From: Paenalicyclobacillus mengziensis
Lineage (GTDB): Bacteria > Bacillota > Bacilli > Alicyclobacillales > Alicyclobacillaceae
Assembly (NCBI RefSeq): GCF_017298635.1
Contig: NZ_CP071182.1
Location: 1,488,001 to 1,552,000, forward strand
Length of the DNA: 64,000 nucleotides
Direction: 5' to 3'
The first letter of the stretch is position 1; every line of letters starts with the position of its first letter. A model generated the notes under the pieces. It was not told the DNA's origin and did no database searches. It worked only from the letters and a program-made list of their open reading frames with translations. The position numbers and the translations under genes were made by a program. This document shows, piece after piece, positions 17,741-26,150 of the stretch.

Positions 17741-17947
17741 TTAGTTGACGTCGTATCCTGCGTTTTCAACGGCTTCCTTCAGTGCAGCCACGTTAGTCTT
17801 GGATTCGTCGAATGTCACGGTCGCCTTGGCACCCTCCAAATCAACGTTTGCCTCTTGTACACCGGCTACGCCTTTCAGAGCTTTGGTGACGGAGTTTACA
17901 CATCCGCCGCATGTCATGCCTTTTACTGTGATGGTTTCTGTGGTCAT
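17741..17947 (-). CDS. copZ: Copper chaperone CopZ
   Basis: A 68-residue HMA-fold metallochaperone. The Cu(I) site MTCGGC is at residues 10-15. CopZ carries Cu(I) in the cytosol and hands it to the CopA pump or to CsoR. Start at 17947 is preferred because GAGGAGATGTTTCAAT precedes that ATG; the frame opens six codons higher. It is last in the csoR-copA-copZ transcript, 85 bases after copA. It contains the expected Tyr (AGYDVN) near the copper site. Confidence 0.93.
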   Translation of the reverse strand: MTTETITVKGMTCGGCVNSVTKALKGVAGVQEANVDLEGAKATVTFDESKTNVAALKEAVENAGYDVN

Positions 17948-18032
17948 ATTGAAACATCTCCTCATTGTATGATTGTATGTTTTAGTGCATTGAAACCCTT
18001 CAACAAAATGAGTGAGTCATTGCGACTCTTGG

Positions 18033-20432
18033 CTACACCTCCTTTGCTAATTTCAAGCGCCGGAGCAGCAAGCTGTTCGAGACAACGCTGACCGAACTCA
18101 GTGCCATCGCAGCTCCAGCAATAATTGGACTCAAAATGCCAAGTGCTGCCAGGGGAATGCCAAGGACGTTGTAGAAGAACGCCCAGAACAGGTTCTGTCG
18201 AATCTTCTTCATGGTTGCCTTGGAAAGGCGAATGGCCTCGACCACTCCGTGCATACTTCCGTGCATGAGAGCAATGTCAGCAGCTTCTAAGGCAACATCT
18301 GCGCCGGTGCCCATCGCAATGCCGATATCCGCCGCCGCCAGCGCTGGCGCATCATTGATACCGTCTCCAACCATCGCCACGACCTGGCCTGCCTTTTTCA
18401 GTTCTTGCACCTTGTTCGCCTTGTCCTGTGGCATGACGCCTGCAATCACATTCTTGATGCCGACTTGTGCAGCGACGGCCGTTGCTGTTCTTTCGTTATC
18501 GCCAGTGATCATCCAAACGTCGATGCCCATGTCATGTAACTCACGGACGGTGGTAACGGCATCCGGTTTGATGGTGTCTGCCATGGCGATGATACCGAGC
18601 AGGCCTTTATCGGAAGCCACAAGGACGGCGGTCTTGCCGGCATTTTCATACTTAGCGAGTATCTCATCAGGAAATTCACGAACACCCGTTTCGGACAACC
18701 AGCGGCGATTTCCGATACGAATGGTTTCGTCATCCACAACGCCAGTGATGCCCTTGCCTGGGATGGCCTGAACCTTCTTGGCTTGTGGGACGGTCATCCC
18801 TTTCTCCTTGGCGTGTGCAATCACGGCTGCCCCCAGTGGATGCTCGCTCTGCGATTCGAGAGCTGCAGCAGTAGCCATCAATTCCTCTTCGGAGGTCAGC
18901 GACGTGACCCAGATATCAGTGATAGAAGGCTTTCCGACGGTTACAGTTCCTGTTTTGTCGAGCACCAGCGTTGTGACTTTGTGGGCCTTCTCAAGGTGCT
19001 CGCCACCCTTAATGAGAATTCCTGATTCAGCACCAAGCCCAGTACCGACCATAATGGCAGTCGGCGTCGCTAAACCAAGGGAACAAGGGCAGGCGATAAC
19101 GAGCACAGCCACGGCAGCAATGAGGCCGGCTGTCCAGCCGACGATGAAACCCCATAACAAGAGCGTCACAAGGGCGACAACCAGAACAATTGGAACAAAA
19201 ATACCGGAGATTTTATCAGCCAGTCGCTGTACTGGAGCCTTTGAACCTTGTGCCTGGTCAACGAGTCGGATGACTTGCGCTAAGGCCGTGTCTGCACCCA
19301 CCTTGCCAATCTCCATCGTCAAGACACCAGCTTGGTTGACCGAGGCGCCTACAACCGGATCACCAGGCGCTTTTGCAACGGGCATGGACTCACCGGTCAA
19401 AAACGATTCATCTACTGACGATGAACCTTCCAGGACTTTTCCGTCACTTGGAATCTTTTCTCCAGGACGGACACGGACGACATCGCCGACCTTTAGATCT
19501 TCCACGGGCAAATCCACTTCTTCGCCGTCTCGAATGACGTGAGCAACTTTTGCCCCGAGCTTTGCCAGTGATTCAATCGCCGAGCTGGATTTTGCCTTAG
19601 CGCTGCTCTCCAGCAACTTACCCATGAAAATTAGCGTAACAACTGTTGCCGAGCTGTCGAAATAGACATCCGGCCGTCCAAGGACGGTCAAGATGGCACT
19701 GTACAAGTAGGCGACTGACGTACCAAGTGTAACCAGGACATCCATGTTGGCTGCTCCGCCCCGTAGGGAGTGGTACGCACCTTTATAGAAGCGCCAACCT
19801 ACGTAAAACTGGACCGGCGTCGCCAGAATAAAGCTAACCCAGTTTGGCATGAAGGCAGATCCACCGAGCAACATGACAAACATTTGAATCACGAGGGGGA
19901 GCGTCAGTATAACCGATCCCCAGAATTTCATGACATCCCGTTGGTACGCTTGTTCTTTCCTTTTCTTTTCGTCAGCGGCTGCTGTTTCAGACGCTAAGGT
20001 TGCACCGTAACCGGCCTTTTCAACGGCCCTGATAAGATCCTGTTCTTGAATTACGCCAGGAAAGTAGACAATGTGCGCTTTTTCCGAAGCCAAATTGACA
20101 CTCGCTTCTTTGACGGCATCCAGTCTGTTGACGACCTTTTCAATGCGTGCCGAACAAGCTGCACACGTCATGCCTGTAATGTTCAGGTCTACTTCTCGTA
20201 CCGGAACGGAATATCCGGATTTCTCAATCTTCTCAACAACGTCTTGCCAAGTTGTCGATCCGTTCAGGACAACCCTGGCTCGTTCCGACGCCAAGTTTAC
20301 GTTGAACGATTCGATACCGGGTAGTTTGGAGACGTTTTTTTCGATGCGGGCTGCACAGGCCGCACACGTCATACCTTCAACAGGTAGTGTCACTTCTATC
20401 TTTGGTGTTGCAATGTTCTCTGCTTGTGACAT
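18033..20432 (-). CDS. copA: Cu(I)-exporting P1B-type ATPase CopA
   Basis: The complete 799-residue pump has two N-terminal heavy-metal domains (MTCAAC at residues 21-26 and 88-93), eight predicted membrane helices, the TGE actuator loop (LTGESMPV), the membrane CPC copper site (448-450), the phosphorylation motif DKTGTVT with Asp492, the SEHPLG motif and the hinge GDGINDAP. It uses ATP to export Cu(I) from the cytosol. It starts 29 bases after csoR and is followed by copZ, the classic Firmicutes arrangement. ATG at 20432 lacks an obvious GGAGG but the protein begins with a typical N-terminal extension. Confidence 0.97.
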   Translation of the reverse strand: MSQAENIATPKIEVTLPVEGMTCAACAARIEKNVSKLPGIESFNVNLASERARVVLNGSTTWQDVVEKIEKSGYSVPVREVDLNITGMTCAACSARIEKVVNRLDAVKEASVNLASEKAHIVYFPGVIQEQDLIRAVEKAGYGATLASETAAADEKKRKEQAYQRDVMKFWGSVILTLPLVIQMFVMLLGGSAFMPNWVSFILATPVQFYVGWRFYKGAYHSLRGGAANMDVLVTLGTSVAYLYSAILTVLGRPDVYFDSSATVVTLIFMGKLLESSAKAKSSSAIESLAKLGAKVAHVIRDGEEVDLPVEDLKVGDVVRVRPGEKIPSDGKVLEGSSSVDESFLTGESMPVAKAPGDPVVGASVNQAGVLTMEIGKVGADTALAQVIRLVDQAQGSKAPVQRLADKISGIFVPIVLVVALVTLLLWGFIVGWTAGLIAAVAVLVIACPCSLGLATPTAIMVGTGLGAESGILIKGGEHLEKAHKVTTLVLDKTGTVTVGKPSITDIWVTSLTSEEELMATAAALESQSEHPLGAAVIAHAKEKGMTVPQAKKVQAIPGKGITGVVDDETIRIGNRRWLSETGVREFPDEILAKYENAGKTAVLVASDKGLLGIIAMADTIKPDAVTTVRELHDMGIDVWMITGDNERTATAVAAQVGIKNVIAGVMPQDKANKVQELKKAGQVVAMVGDGINDAPALAAADIGIAMGTGADVALEAADIALMHGSMHGVVEAIRLSKATMKKIRQNLFWAFFYNVLGIPLAALGILSPIIAGAAMALSSVSVVSNSLLLRRLKLAKEV

Positions 20433-20461
20433 CAGATTCTCACCCCAGATTCTGCTATGAC

Positions 20462-20758
20462 TTAGGATTTTGTAAATTGACGGATGACATCCATCAGTTC
20501 ATCGATCTTGGCATCGCCATCGGTGTGGTTAGTGATTGCATCGACGACACACCCTCGTGTATGTGATTCGAGGAGGGTAAGCCCGACCTGTTGCAACGCA
20601 CTTTTGATGGCGGCAATCTGAACAAGAATGTCGACACAATAACGGTCTTCATCAATCATTTTCTGGATTCCACGGACTTGGCCTTCGACTCGGCGGAGCC
20701 TTTTTTGCAAGTCATCCTTTTGCGGACCGTAGCTGTGACTCGTATGGTCAGCGCACAT
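20462..20758 (-). CDS. csoR: Copper-sensing repressor CsoR
   Basis: A 98-residue all-helical DUF156-family repressor. The Cu(I) ligands Cys41, His66 and Cys70 are present (RYCVDILVQ and [10 protein letters not shown]). With Cu(I) bound it leaves its operator and lets the pump and chaperone be made. The frame opens 45 codons higher, but that extension would run through the promoter-operator at 20795-20823; ATG 20758 with GAGG close upstream gives the family length and is taken as the start. First gene of csoR-copA-copZ, so it represses itself. Confidence 0.93.
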   Translation of the reverse strand: MCADHTSHSYGPQKDDLQKRLRRVEGQVRGIQKMIDEDRYCVDILVQIAAIKSALQQVGLTLLESHTRGCVVDAITNHTDGDAKIDELMDVIRQFTKS

Positions 20759-20794
20759 CCTCAAAGCCTCACTTTCCTTCGTTGTTCTATGTAC

Positions 20795-20823
20795 ACCATA
20801 CCCCCGTACCGTACATGTGTCAA
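20795..20823 (-). promoter_or_regulatory. csoR promoter with CsoR operator
   Basis: On the minus strand TTGACA (20818-20823) and TATGGT (20795-20800) are exactly 17 bases apart. The spacer contains TACGGTACGGGGG; with the -10 it gives TACGGTACGGGGGTATGG, close to the known CsoR operator type. A repressor bound there would block polymerase. The csoR ATG lies 37 bases downstream. Confidence 0.8.
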
Positions 20824-20908
20824 ATCCAACGATCACGTTTGGGCACAGAACATGGACACGAGACATATAATTGTCATAGTATATCAATTTCACAAAGGAG
20901 GCTGGAGC

Positions 20909-21186
20909 ATGATGGCCAGCTTGAGATGCGGGAGAACCAAGCTAATTGTACCGAGCCTGGATCTTCTTACATATGAGCTACATCACGGCATTAAACGTTT
21001 CGTCCCGTTGCCGAGGAGGTAACACAGACCATCAACAACTGGGTGGAGGTAACACAGACTGCGTGGGGTTACAATGGATCGAGTCCCGGCCCTGTTATGG
21101 TTGTTCAGCAGGGTAAACCGCATCACATGGCAAACGAGCATATGCCGAAACTCGGTGGAACTTTCACGACCGTCAAATACGTCTGA
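20909..21186 (+). pseudogene. Multicopper oxidase remnant with internal deletion
   Basis: Paralogue of the oxidase at 3427. The first 38 codons from ATG 20909 (GGAGGCTGGAGC upstream) parallel its N-terminus (CGRTKLIVPSLDLLTYELHHG against IGKTKLVAPNLTFLPYRLHNG). A stop and frame change follow. The next frame reads AWGYNGSSPGPVMVVQQG and then jumps straight to KPHHMANEHMPKLGGTFTTV and KYV-stop, which is the extreme C-terminus. A deletion of roughly 700 bases therefore removed every copper motif. GGAGGTAACACAG is repeated at the frame break. It lies divergent from csoR, showing that an oxidase was once next to the copper regulator. Confidence 0.85.
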
Positions 21187-21189
21187 CCG

Positions 21190-21726
21190 TCAAGGCGTCT
21201 GAAGTCCGGCTTCCCTGGCGTACTCGACCATCTGGGGCTGTGTCAAAGGACCTACAGTATGACGGACCACCGTTCCGTTCGAAGTAATGAAAAAGGTTTC
21301 CGGTTGCCCCGATACTCCGTACGGGGGAGACCAGTAATTGTTGGCATCGAGAAGAACCGTAACATCGGCTGGAATAGAATACTTTTTCACATAATCCTGC
21401 ACGAGTCCGGTTCCATCGCCACGATCAATCAGCACCACGTGAATCTGTTTGCCATACCGCTTGGCAAAGGAGACAAGATCCGGAGTTTCTTGAATACAGG
21501 GTGGACACCACGGCGTAAAAAAGTCCAACAGGACTGGTTGCCCTTGCAAGCTGGCAAGGGAGAATGCTTGTCCATTCACAGTGTTGGTTTGAATATTGGG
21601 AGCAACCTGGCCCACTTGGACGGGGGTACTGTGCTTCCAATGTCGAGTGATAAAGTATCCGAAGACTACCACCAAGGTAACCGCCACGGTGATGGCAACT
21701 ACGGATCTTCGTGTGAGTGTTGGCAT
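21190..21726 (-). CDS. TlpA/ResA-type membrane-anchored thioredoxin, third copy
   Basis: This 178-residue protein has an N-terminal anchor helix (residues 8-27, preceded by TRRS) and a thioredoxin domain with active site WCPPC (Cys74, Cys77) and cis-Pro in GQPETFFI. CPPC is typical of TlpA proteins with reducing roles, for example in copper-site maturation. It converges with the oxidase remnant, the stops being only a few bases apart. The next gene upstream on its strand is a small membrane protein, then a broken methyltransferase. Confidence 0.87.
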   Translation of the reverse strand: MPTLTRRSVVAITVAVTLVVVFGYFITRHWKHSTPVQVGQVAPNIQTNTVNGQAFSLASLQGQPVLLDFFTPWCPPCIQETPDLVSFAKRYGKQIHVVLIDRGDGTGLVQDYVKKYSIPADVTVLLDANNYWSPPYGVSGQPETFFITSNGTVVRHTVGPLTQPQMVEYAREAGLQTP

Positions 21727-21778
21727 GTGTAATGACTCCTGGGTACATTCGTCTTTGAGAATGAGTGGTCACGATACC

Positions 21779-22192
21779 TCATGTAGCAGGGCGTCTGTGA
21801 ACCTCTTGAATTAAAGTAAACAGCAATAAGAGCTCGGTGACAACAAGAACACATTGAATGACCCATACAATGTGATTGCTGACCATCCCAATTAACATCA
21901 CACTCATGGAGACGCTCATGAGGTTGGCGATCCCCGATTCCACCAGGTCCAGCATACTGAACGGCTTCATCATGAGAACGATGGGCAGGCATACCAGCAC
22001 GATTGGGATGAGAATGCCGAGGCTTTTGTTCCCCGTCGTCAATTCCACGAGCATGGCAAAAACAAATGCAAGAGACATGCTGTTGACCATACACAGCCGC
22101 ATCGGGTTACTGAGAAGATGCCGCTCTGTGACCATTCGAAAGCAGACATAAATGCCTATCGACGAACCCAGAAAACTCGTAGCAAGCAGCAA
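21779..22192 (-). CDS. Small polytopic membrane protein
   Basis: An unrecognised 137-residue protein with four hydrophobic segments covering most of its length, Met-rich in two of them (MSVSMSVMLIGM, SNPMRLCMVNSMSLAF). TTG at 22192 is the start: an in-frame TGA lies 9 bases upstream and GGGGTGACGGCGA precedes the TTG. Its setting between a TlpA protein and copper genes suggests an envelope role, but nothing in the sequence states one. Confidence 0.6.
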   Translation of the reverse strand: MLLATSFLGSSIGIYVCFRMVTERHLLSNPMRLCMVNSMSLAFVFAMLVELTTGNKSLGILIPIVLVCLPIVLMMKPFSMLDLVESGIANLMSVSMSVMLIGMVSNHIVWVIQCVLVVTELLLLFTLIQEVHRRPAT

Positions 22193-22273
22193 TCGCCGTC
22201 ACCCCTGTCCTACATCACTCTCATAGAGATTATGACGGTAGGCCTGCGGAGTTGACCACGTTTACACCTTCAT

Positions 22274-22888
22274 TCACGTTTTGTTTGGAACAGCCTCAAT
22301 ACGACGGAAGATATCGAGGAATGCAATGGACTCAAGGTCTTGAATGGAAAATCCTGCGGTCAACAAGTTATCCACTGTCTTGCGATTGACGTTGGCCCCT
22401 GTCATTCGAACGGTCAGTGGATTCATTGCATGCAGAAGGAGTGCAATGGGCAGATGGTCACTCAACATGTGCTCGAGCATGAGTAGACGTCCATCTTGTT
22501 TTAACACTCGTCGAATTTAACGAAGTCCCTTTACCGGATCGGGCACAGAGCAAAAGACACAGGTGGATACCACCGTATCGAAGGTATCATCGGCAAACTG
22601 GAGGTCTTGGATATCCATCTGCACCAGTTCTACGTCGGCTTGAGCCTCCATGGCCCGTTCTTCCGCAAAAGCCAACATTCTGGGGCTAAAATCGACCCCA
22701 ATCACATGTGTGGACGCTGGGTAAAATTTGAAGTTGGCGCCCGTACCGACCCCAACTTCAAGGACATTACCTTTTGCCGAAGACAGAAGATCGGAGCGAT
22801 ATTTCTCGTCTATCATGCGATCCATTTTGTTGAACATAGGTGCAATCCGGTCATATCTGTGCCGAATTGCTTCTGTGATATTCGCCAT
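22274..22888 (-). pseudogene. Class I SAM-dependent methyltransferase with an in-frame stop
   Basis: A single frame of about 204 codons encodes a UbiE-like methyltransferase: VLEVGVGTGANFKFYP (SAM-binding motif I), GVDFSPRMLA (motif II Asp), LQFADDTFDTVVSTCVFC, then LKQDGRLLMLEHML. One TAA at 22517-22519 interrupts it between VKGLR and IRRVLKQDG, where the family has Glu (GLREIRRVL); GAA to TAA by one base change explains it. No other damage is seen, so the mutation is recent, or the stop is an error. GTG at 22507 could restart the last third only. Confidence 0.8.
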
Positions 22889-22937
22889 CAAGTATTTTCA
22901 CCACTTCTCTCGCCTTACACCGGTGATATACGGCGGA

Positions 22938-23204
22938 CTAAAAGTGAACTTCCTTGTATCGGTCCGACTGTACTTTGGATGTAGAATCAGCGCTTACTTC
23001 TTCGGCGAGACGATTGTACTGCGTCTGGAGACTTTCAAGTTGAACCCGCAAATCTTCCAGTTCTTCCTCTTTCGACCTGAATTTTTTCCGGGGTTGTCCA
23101 TGGGATCCGTGTGCATCGTGCCCGCCATGCATTCCTTTCATCATAAAGATCATCATGAGGGGACATATCAAGAGCGCCAAAACGCTCCACAAAGCCTGTA
23201 GCAT
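22938..23204 (-). CDS. Small membrane protein, DUF2933-like, with coiled coil
   Basis: The 88 residues form one membrane segment rich in Met (LLICPLMMIFMMKGM), a His/Gly stretch (HGGHDAHGSHG), then a coiled coil (residues 44-70). This resembles short DUF2933-type proteins found with copper genes; the match is by design only. His and Met could bind metal near the membrane face. It lies 46 bases after a SHOCT mini-protein on the same strand and upstream of the methyltransferase remnant. Confidence 0.6.
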   Translation of the reverse strand: MLQALWSVLALLICPLMMIFMMKGMHGGHDAHGSHGQPRKKFRSKEEELEDLRVQLESLQTQYNRLAEEVSADSTSKVQSDRYKEVHF

Positions 23205-23250
23205 ACCGACGACCTCCCAATTTGTTGCCTGCGGTTTATAGCTATGACTC

Positions 23251-23475
23251 CTACTTGTCTTTCAGGTGCTTTTTCATCTCAAGGAAGGTTTCGGTATCAA
23301 TTTCCCCTCGTGCATATCTCTCCCTGAGCGTCTCCTCAGCACTCGACTTTGAAGACGACGACCCGTGCCCGGCTCGATCAACGATGTAAATGACCAGGTA
23401 CACAACGCTTACCAAGATAACCAACCATAACAACATCGGAATCCATCCACCAAATCCACCAAATCCGTACATCAT
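23251..23475 (-). CDS. SHOCT-domain mini-protein 3
   Basis: A 74-residue protein with a Gly/Phe-rich start (MMYGFGGFGGW), one helix (residues 13-32) and the SHOCT motif TLRERYARGEIDTETFLEM. AAGGAGCG lies before the ATG at 23475; the frame opens nine codons higher without a ribosome site. Nearly the same design as mini-proteins 1 and 2. Confidence 0.8.
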   Translation of the reverse strand: MMYGFGGFGGWIPMLLWLVILVSVVYLVIYIVDRAGHGSSSSKSSAEETLRERYARGEIDTETFLEMKKHLKDK

Positions 23476-23579
23476 ATCCGTTCGCTCCTTGACTTTCGCC
23501 ACTGACTAACGTTTGGACATCTTTAGGGGAAGGGGGCCGAGGTCAACTCGAACCCCTTTCACCTGGGTTTCCTGTGACG

Positions 23580-23798
23580 TTACTTTTGGTTTTGATTGAA
23601 CTGGCCCATGAAGCTCTCGCAAGACTGAATCATCGCTTGTCCCTGCGGGCTACTCAGGGCCTGTTCCATAGACTGAGTGGCCTGTGTCGATGGCGTAGTG
23701 CTTTGGGTGCTGGTCGAAGCGAAAGCGCTTGGCAGTGTCAACCCTCCGATAGCCATTCCGATTGCAAGGACGGGGAAGACCCATAGGAACTTCTTCAT
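23580..23798 (-). CDS. Short secreted Gln/Ser/Thr-rich protein
   Basis: A 72-residue precursor with a signal peptide ending at about SAFAS. The mature part is about 45 residues, low in charge and rich in Ser, Thr and Gln (STQSTTPSTQATQSMEQAL), with a single Cys. GAGGAGTTGGCAACG precedes the ATG at 23798; the frame runs 51 codons further up without support. Function unknown; small secreted proteins of this type accompany envelope-stress genes. Confidence 0.6.
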   Translation of the reverse strand: MKKFLWVFPVLAIGMAIGGLTLPSAFASTSTQSTTPSTQATQSMEQALSSPQGQAMIQSCESFMGQFNQNQK

Positions 23799-23916
23799 CG
23801 TTGCCAACTCCTCTCGAGTAATCTTGTTTTCATCTCTGTTATAGCCAGCATCTGTGTAGAAACCGTGCAGACAATGTGACAGATTTGTAAACGTCATGGA
23901 CTGCGATATAGAAGAT

Positions 23917-23944
23917 GTGGTGCCGCACAGAAGTGCGGCACCAC
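23917..23944 (-). terminator. Perfect hairpin after the second PspA module
   Basis: GTGGTGCCGCAC and GTGCGGCACCAC pair over 12 bp with an AGAA loop. It lies 4 bases beyond the SHOCT mini-protein 4 stop. The T run is weak, so it may stabilise the message end rather than terminate fully. Confidence 0.6.
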
Positions 23945-23947
23945 GAG

Positions 23948-24169
23948 TCACGGCATGCGGATGTGTGACTTTTGGGTTTGAGGCCTGAAGGCGGCGTTGC
24001 CTTCGAGCACACGTAGCATGTCTTCGTACTCTTCAATGGAAATTTCCCCTTGGGCCAGACGCATTTTCAAAATGTCCTTTGCTGATTCCCGACGTTCCGG
24101 AACCGGATTCGGTGGTGCAGGATACGGATAGGGAATCGGAATGCTGAAACGAGGACCTCCACAGCCCAT
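23948..24169 (-). CDS. SHOCT-domain mini-protein 4, soluble
   Basis: A 73-residue protein without a membrane helix: MGCGGPRFS, a Pro/Tyr-rich run (IPIPYPYPAPPNPVP), then the SHOCT motif ILKMRLAQGEISIEEYEDML. It is encoded 30 bases after the second pspA, on the same strand. GGAGG with 8-nt spacing supports ATG 24169 over an ATG two codons up. Its coupling to pspA suggests a scaffold for PspA or its partner, which is inference. Confidence 0.75.
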   Translation of the reverse strand: MGCGGPRFSIPIPYPYPAPPNPVPERRESAKDILKMRLAQGEISIEEYEDMLRVLEGNAAFRPQTQKSHIRMP

Positions 24170-24199
24170 CGTCATAACCTCCCTGTGTAATAGGATCAC

Positions 24200-24883
24200 T
24201 CAAGATGTCGTCTTACTGGCATCCATTTCAGCCTTTAACTTGGCGAGTGCATCATCAACCTCGGAAGTGAGCCCATCTCTTTTGAGTTGATCCATTTCGT
24301 AGGATAAGGTGCCGGTCATCGCTTGGTACGAAGCTTTCGCTTCGGCTTCCCGGCGCTCTACGATATCCTGCATGCGATCAAACTTGGCAAATGGATCGGC
24401 CTTGCTCACACCGCTCAATGACTCCGTAGCTCCCTGCTGTGCTTTCGCCAAGCGGGCACGACGGATGAGGTCGTCCCGTTTTTCCTTTGCCTCCTGTAAT
24501 TTGTCTTGGAGAAGGCGGTACTGCTCCTTGAGTTGCTCTGAAGTCTGGTTCATGTTGACGAGTTCAGTGCTGAGTTCTTCCAGACGACTCTTTTCTTTCT
24601 GCTCGTTTTCCAAGGCTTTTCGAGCGAGGTCTTCTTTGCTTTGTGTGAGCGCTAATGCAGCTTTTGTGTGCCACTCTGATGTAGCCTTTTCAGTCTGTTT
24701 AATTCGGTCTTGGACCATAATGCGCTCAGCCTCAAATCGATTCATCTCGACGCTGAATTCCCGGACGTGCTCCGATGCGTCTTCAATGAAAAGATTTAGG
24801 CTCTTCTCTGGATCTTCGGCTTTTGAAATGAGGTCGTTCAGGTTTGCCCTGACGATATCCTTTAGACGGCTCATGATGGACAT
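24200..24883 (-). CDS. pspA: PspA/IM30-family membrane-stress protein, copy 2
   Basis: The 227-residue paralogue of the protein at 11625, with the signature MSRLKDIVRANLNDLIS, EDPEKSLNLFIEDASEH, long coiled coils, and the tail DDALAKLKAEM. AAGGAG 9 nt upstream supports ATG 24883. It begins 54 bases after the copy 2 CPxxHL protein and precedes a SHOCT mini-protein, so this copy has a three-gene form of the module. The two-component system on the other side of the module (26151-28216) is divergent from it. Confidence 0.92.
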   Translation of the reverse strand: MSIMSRLKDIVRANLNDLISKAEDPEKSLNLFIEDASEHVREFSVEMNRFEAERIMVQDRIKQTEKATSEWHTKAALALTQSKEDLARKALENEQKEKSRLEELSTELVNMNQTSEQLKEQYRLLQDKLQEAKEKRDDLIRRARLAKAQQGATESLSGVSKADPFAKFDRMQDIVERREAEAKASYQAMTGTLSYEMDQLKRDGLTSEVDDALAKLKAEMDASKTTS

Positions 24884-24937
24884 CACGTCAATCTCCTTTC
24901 AAGTGTCTTCTGTATTGGCCTTTGCAGTGCGGTTGTA

Positions 24938-26005
24938 CTAATCCGCTCGCTCTGTGGCATATCGGAATTCCGAACGAGTCATAACTCCGTGTCCGTTTCC
25001 AGAACCGTCATAGTCCCAAACAAACTCATGACCTTTTAATATGCGCTTGCTATGAACTTCTGCTCGTGGTCCCGTAACCTGATACACTGGCTGATACGGT
25101 ACTTTGTACCAATAACCATTTTCCTGAATGGCCCCTTCACGAAGTAGACGCTCTACTGTGCTTTCATACTGGCGCTCTTCAAAGGTGACTTCGTGACATG
25201 CCCAAAAATCTTTCAGTCTAAGCTGTGTCTTGTCATACTCGCCGGTTTCACGAAGGTCATCGATGGCCAGCTTTGCAGTCACCTTCCACACGTCGTCCGT
25301 ATCGAGTTTGCTCTTTGGTGACAGCCAATTCTCTATGAGAGAGCTGTTTCCAATACCCTGAACCACCAACAGATACTTACGAAGAGCTTCCCCGTATTGC
25401 TCTTTTGCGTCTTCATGAGTTTCGTGAGGGACGTATTCTCCACTCATGATCGATCCGATGAGCGCATCGCCTGTGTTTCGTCGAGTTCGTGCTTCCTCGT
25501 AAAGCAGCAGGGTGGCACGGTAATCTTCTTTGTGCAAGCGCAGATATTCGATGTCCTTGCTCACATGGTCTTCCATTGCACTTGTGGCCCTTCTAAGTCC
25601 CGCCAAGTGACTGAGCGGACACATCTGTTCTGGGATTTCGAGCGGCCTCAGTATAACAGGTAGCGATACCTGACTACTTCCTGGATAGACCGACTCCTTT
25701 CGTGCCGCAATCAATAGCTCAGGGATGTGCCCGAACCATGTTTCTGCCTGCTCGTGTGTAATTTCCGGCAGATTGCTGGACACTCTTCCTTCGCTTGACA
25801 GTACGTCTGCGAGTAGAGCATTTCCCATCACTTGGAATGCCTCAGCGGTGCGAAGCAAGAGTTGAACATGCAGATTCGTATCATTGACAAGTTCGACTTT
25901 GGCCTCATACACCTCATCGCCAATCCGCCGGTAACCCTCGAGATGTTCAGGGGGGCAGACTTCTGGACTCGAAAATACGCCTCGTATGCGATCAAATAGA
26001 CTCAA
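24938..26005 (-). CDS. PspA-linked protein with two CPxxHLxGxRR motifs, copy 2
   Basis: A 355-residue paralogue of the protein at 12387. Both motifs are kept (CPPEHLEGYRR at Cys17 and CPLSHLAGLRR at Cys129), as are YEEARTRR and the aromatic C-terminal block (YWYKVPYQPVYQVTG, FVWDYDGSG). Start is TTG at 26005, since GAGGAGGTGTCATCA precedes it and it yields the same N-terminal layout as copy 1; the frame is open 29 codons higher. No membrane segment. Family unknown. It lies head to head with a two-component system, with the shared region of about 145 bases holding a CTTTCTTTACAA motif and a TTGACA. Confidence 0.75.
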   Translation of the reverse strand: MSLFDRIRGVFSSPEVCPPEHLEGYRRIGDEVYEAKVELVNDTNLHVQLLLRTAEAFQVMGNALLADVLSSEGRVSSNLPEITHEQAETWFGHIPELLIAARKESVYPGSSQVSLPVILRPLEIPEQMCPLSHLAGLRRATSAMEDHVSKDIEYLRLHKEDYRATLLLYEEARTRRNTGDALIGSIMSGEYVPHETHEDAKEQYGEALRKYLLVVQGIGNSSLIENWLSPKSKLDTDDVWKVTAKLAIDDLRETGEYDKTQLRLKDFWACHEVTFEERQYESTVERLLREGAIQENGYWYKVPYQPVYQVTGPRAEVHSKRILKGHEFVWDYDGSGNGHGVMTRSEFRYATERAD

Positions 26006-26060
26006 TGATGACACCTCCTCGTATCGGCCCCCGACTTGACAAACACAATGTATCGGCAAA

Positions 26061-26072
26061 TTGTAAAGAAAG
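26061..26072 (-). promoter_or_regulatory. Shared 12-mer upstream motif, site 2
   Basis: CTTTCTTTACAA on the minus strand, 56 bases before the TTG of the copy 2 CPxxHL gene, identical to the site at 16746. It sits in the divergent region beside the response regulator at 26151, which may bind it. Confidence 0.35.
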
Positions 26073-26150
26073 AATGGAGAAACGAAGAACAAACTGTCAC
26101 ACCACGCAAAATTGAAACGGTCCGATTGTCTGTTCGAGGAGGTCTAACCA

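Noticed and set aside
18211-19542. Long plus-strand frames of 186 and 254 codons opposite copA
   Set aside because: They are antisense shadows of a GC-rich, fully conserved copA and show no family motif or ribosome site.
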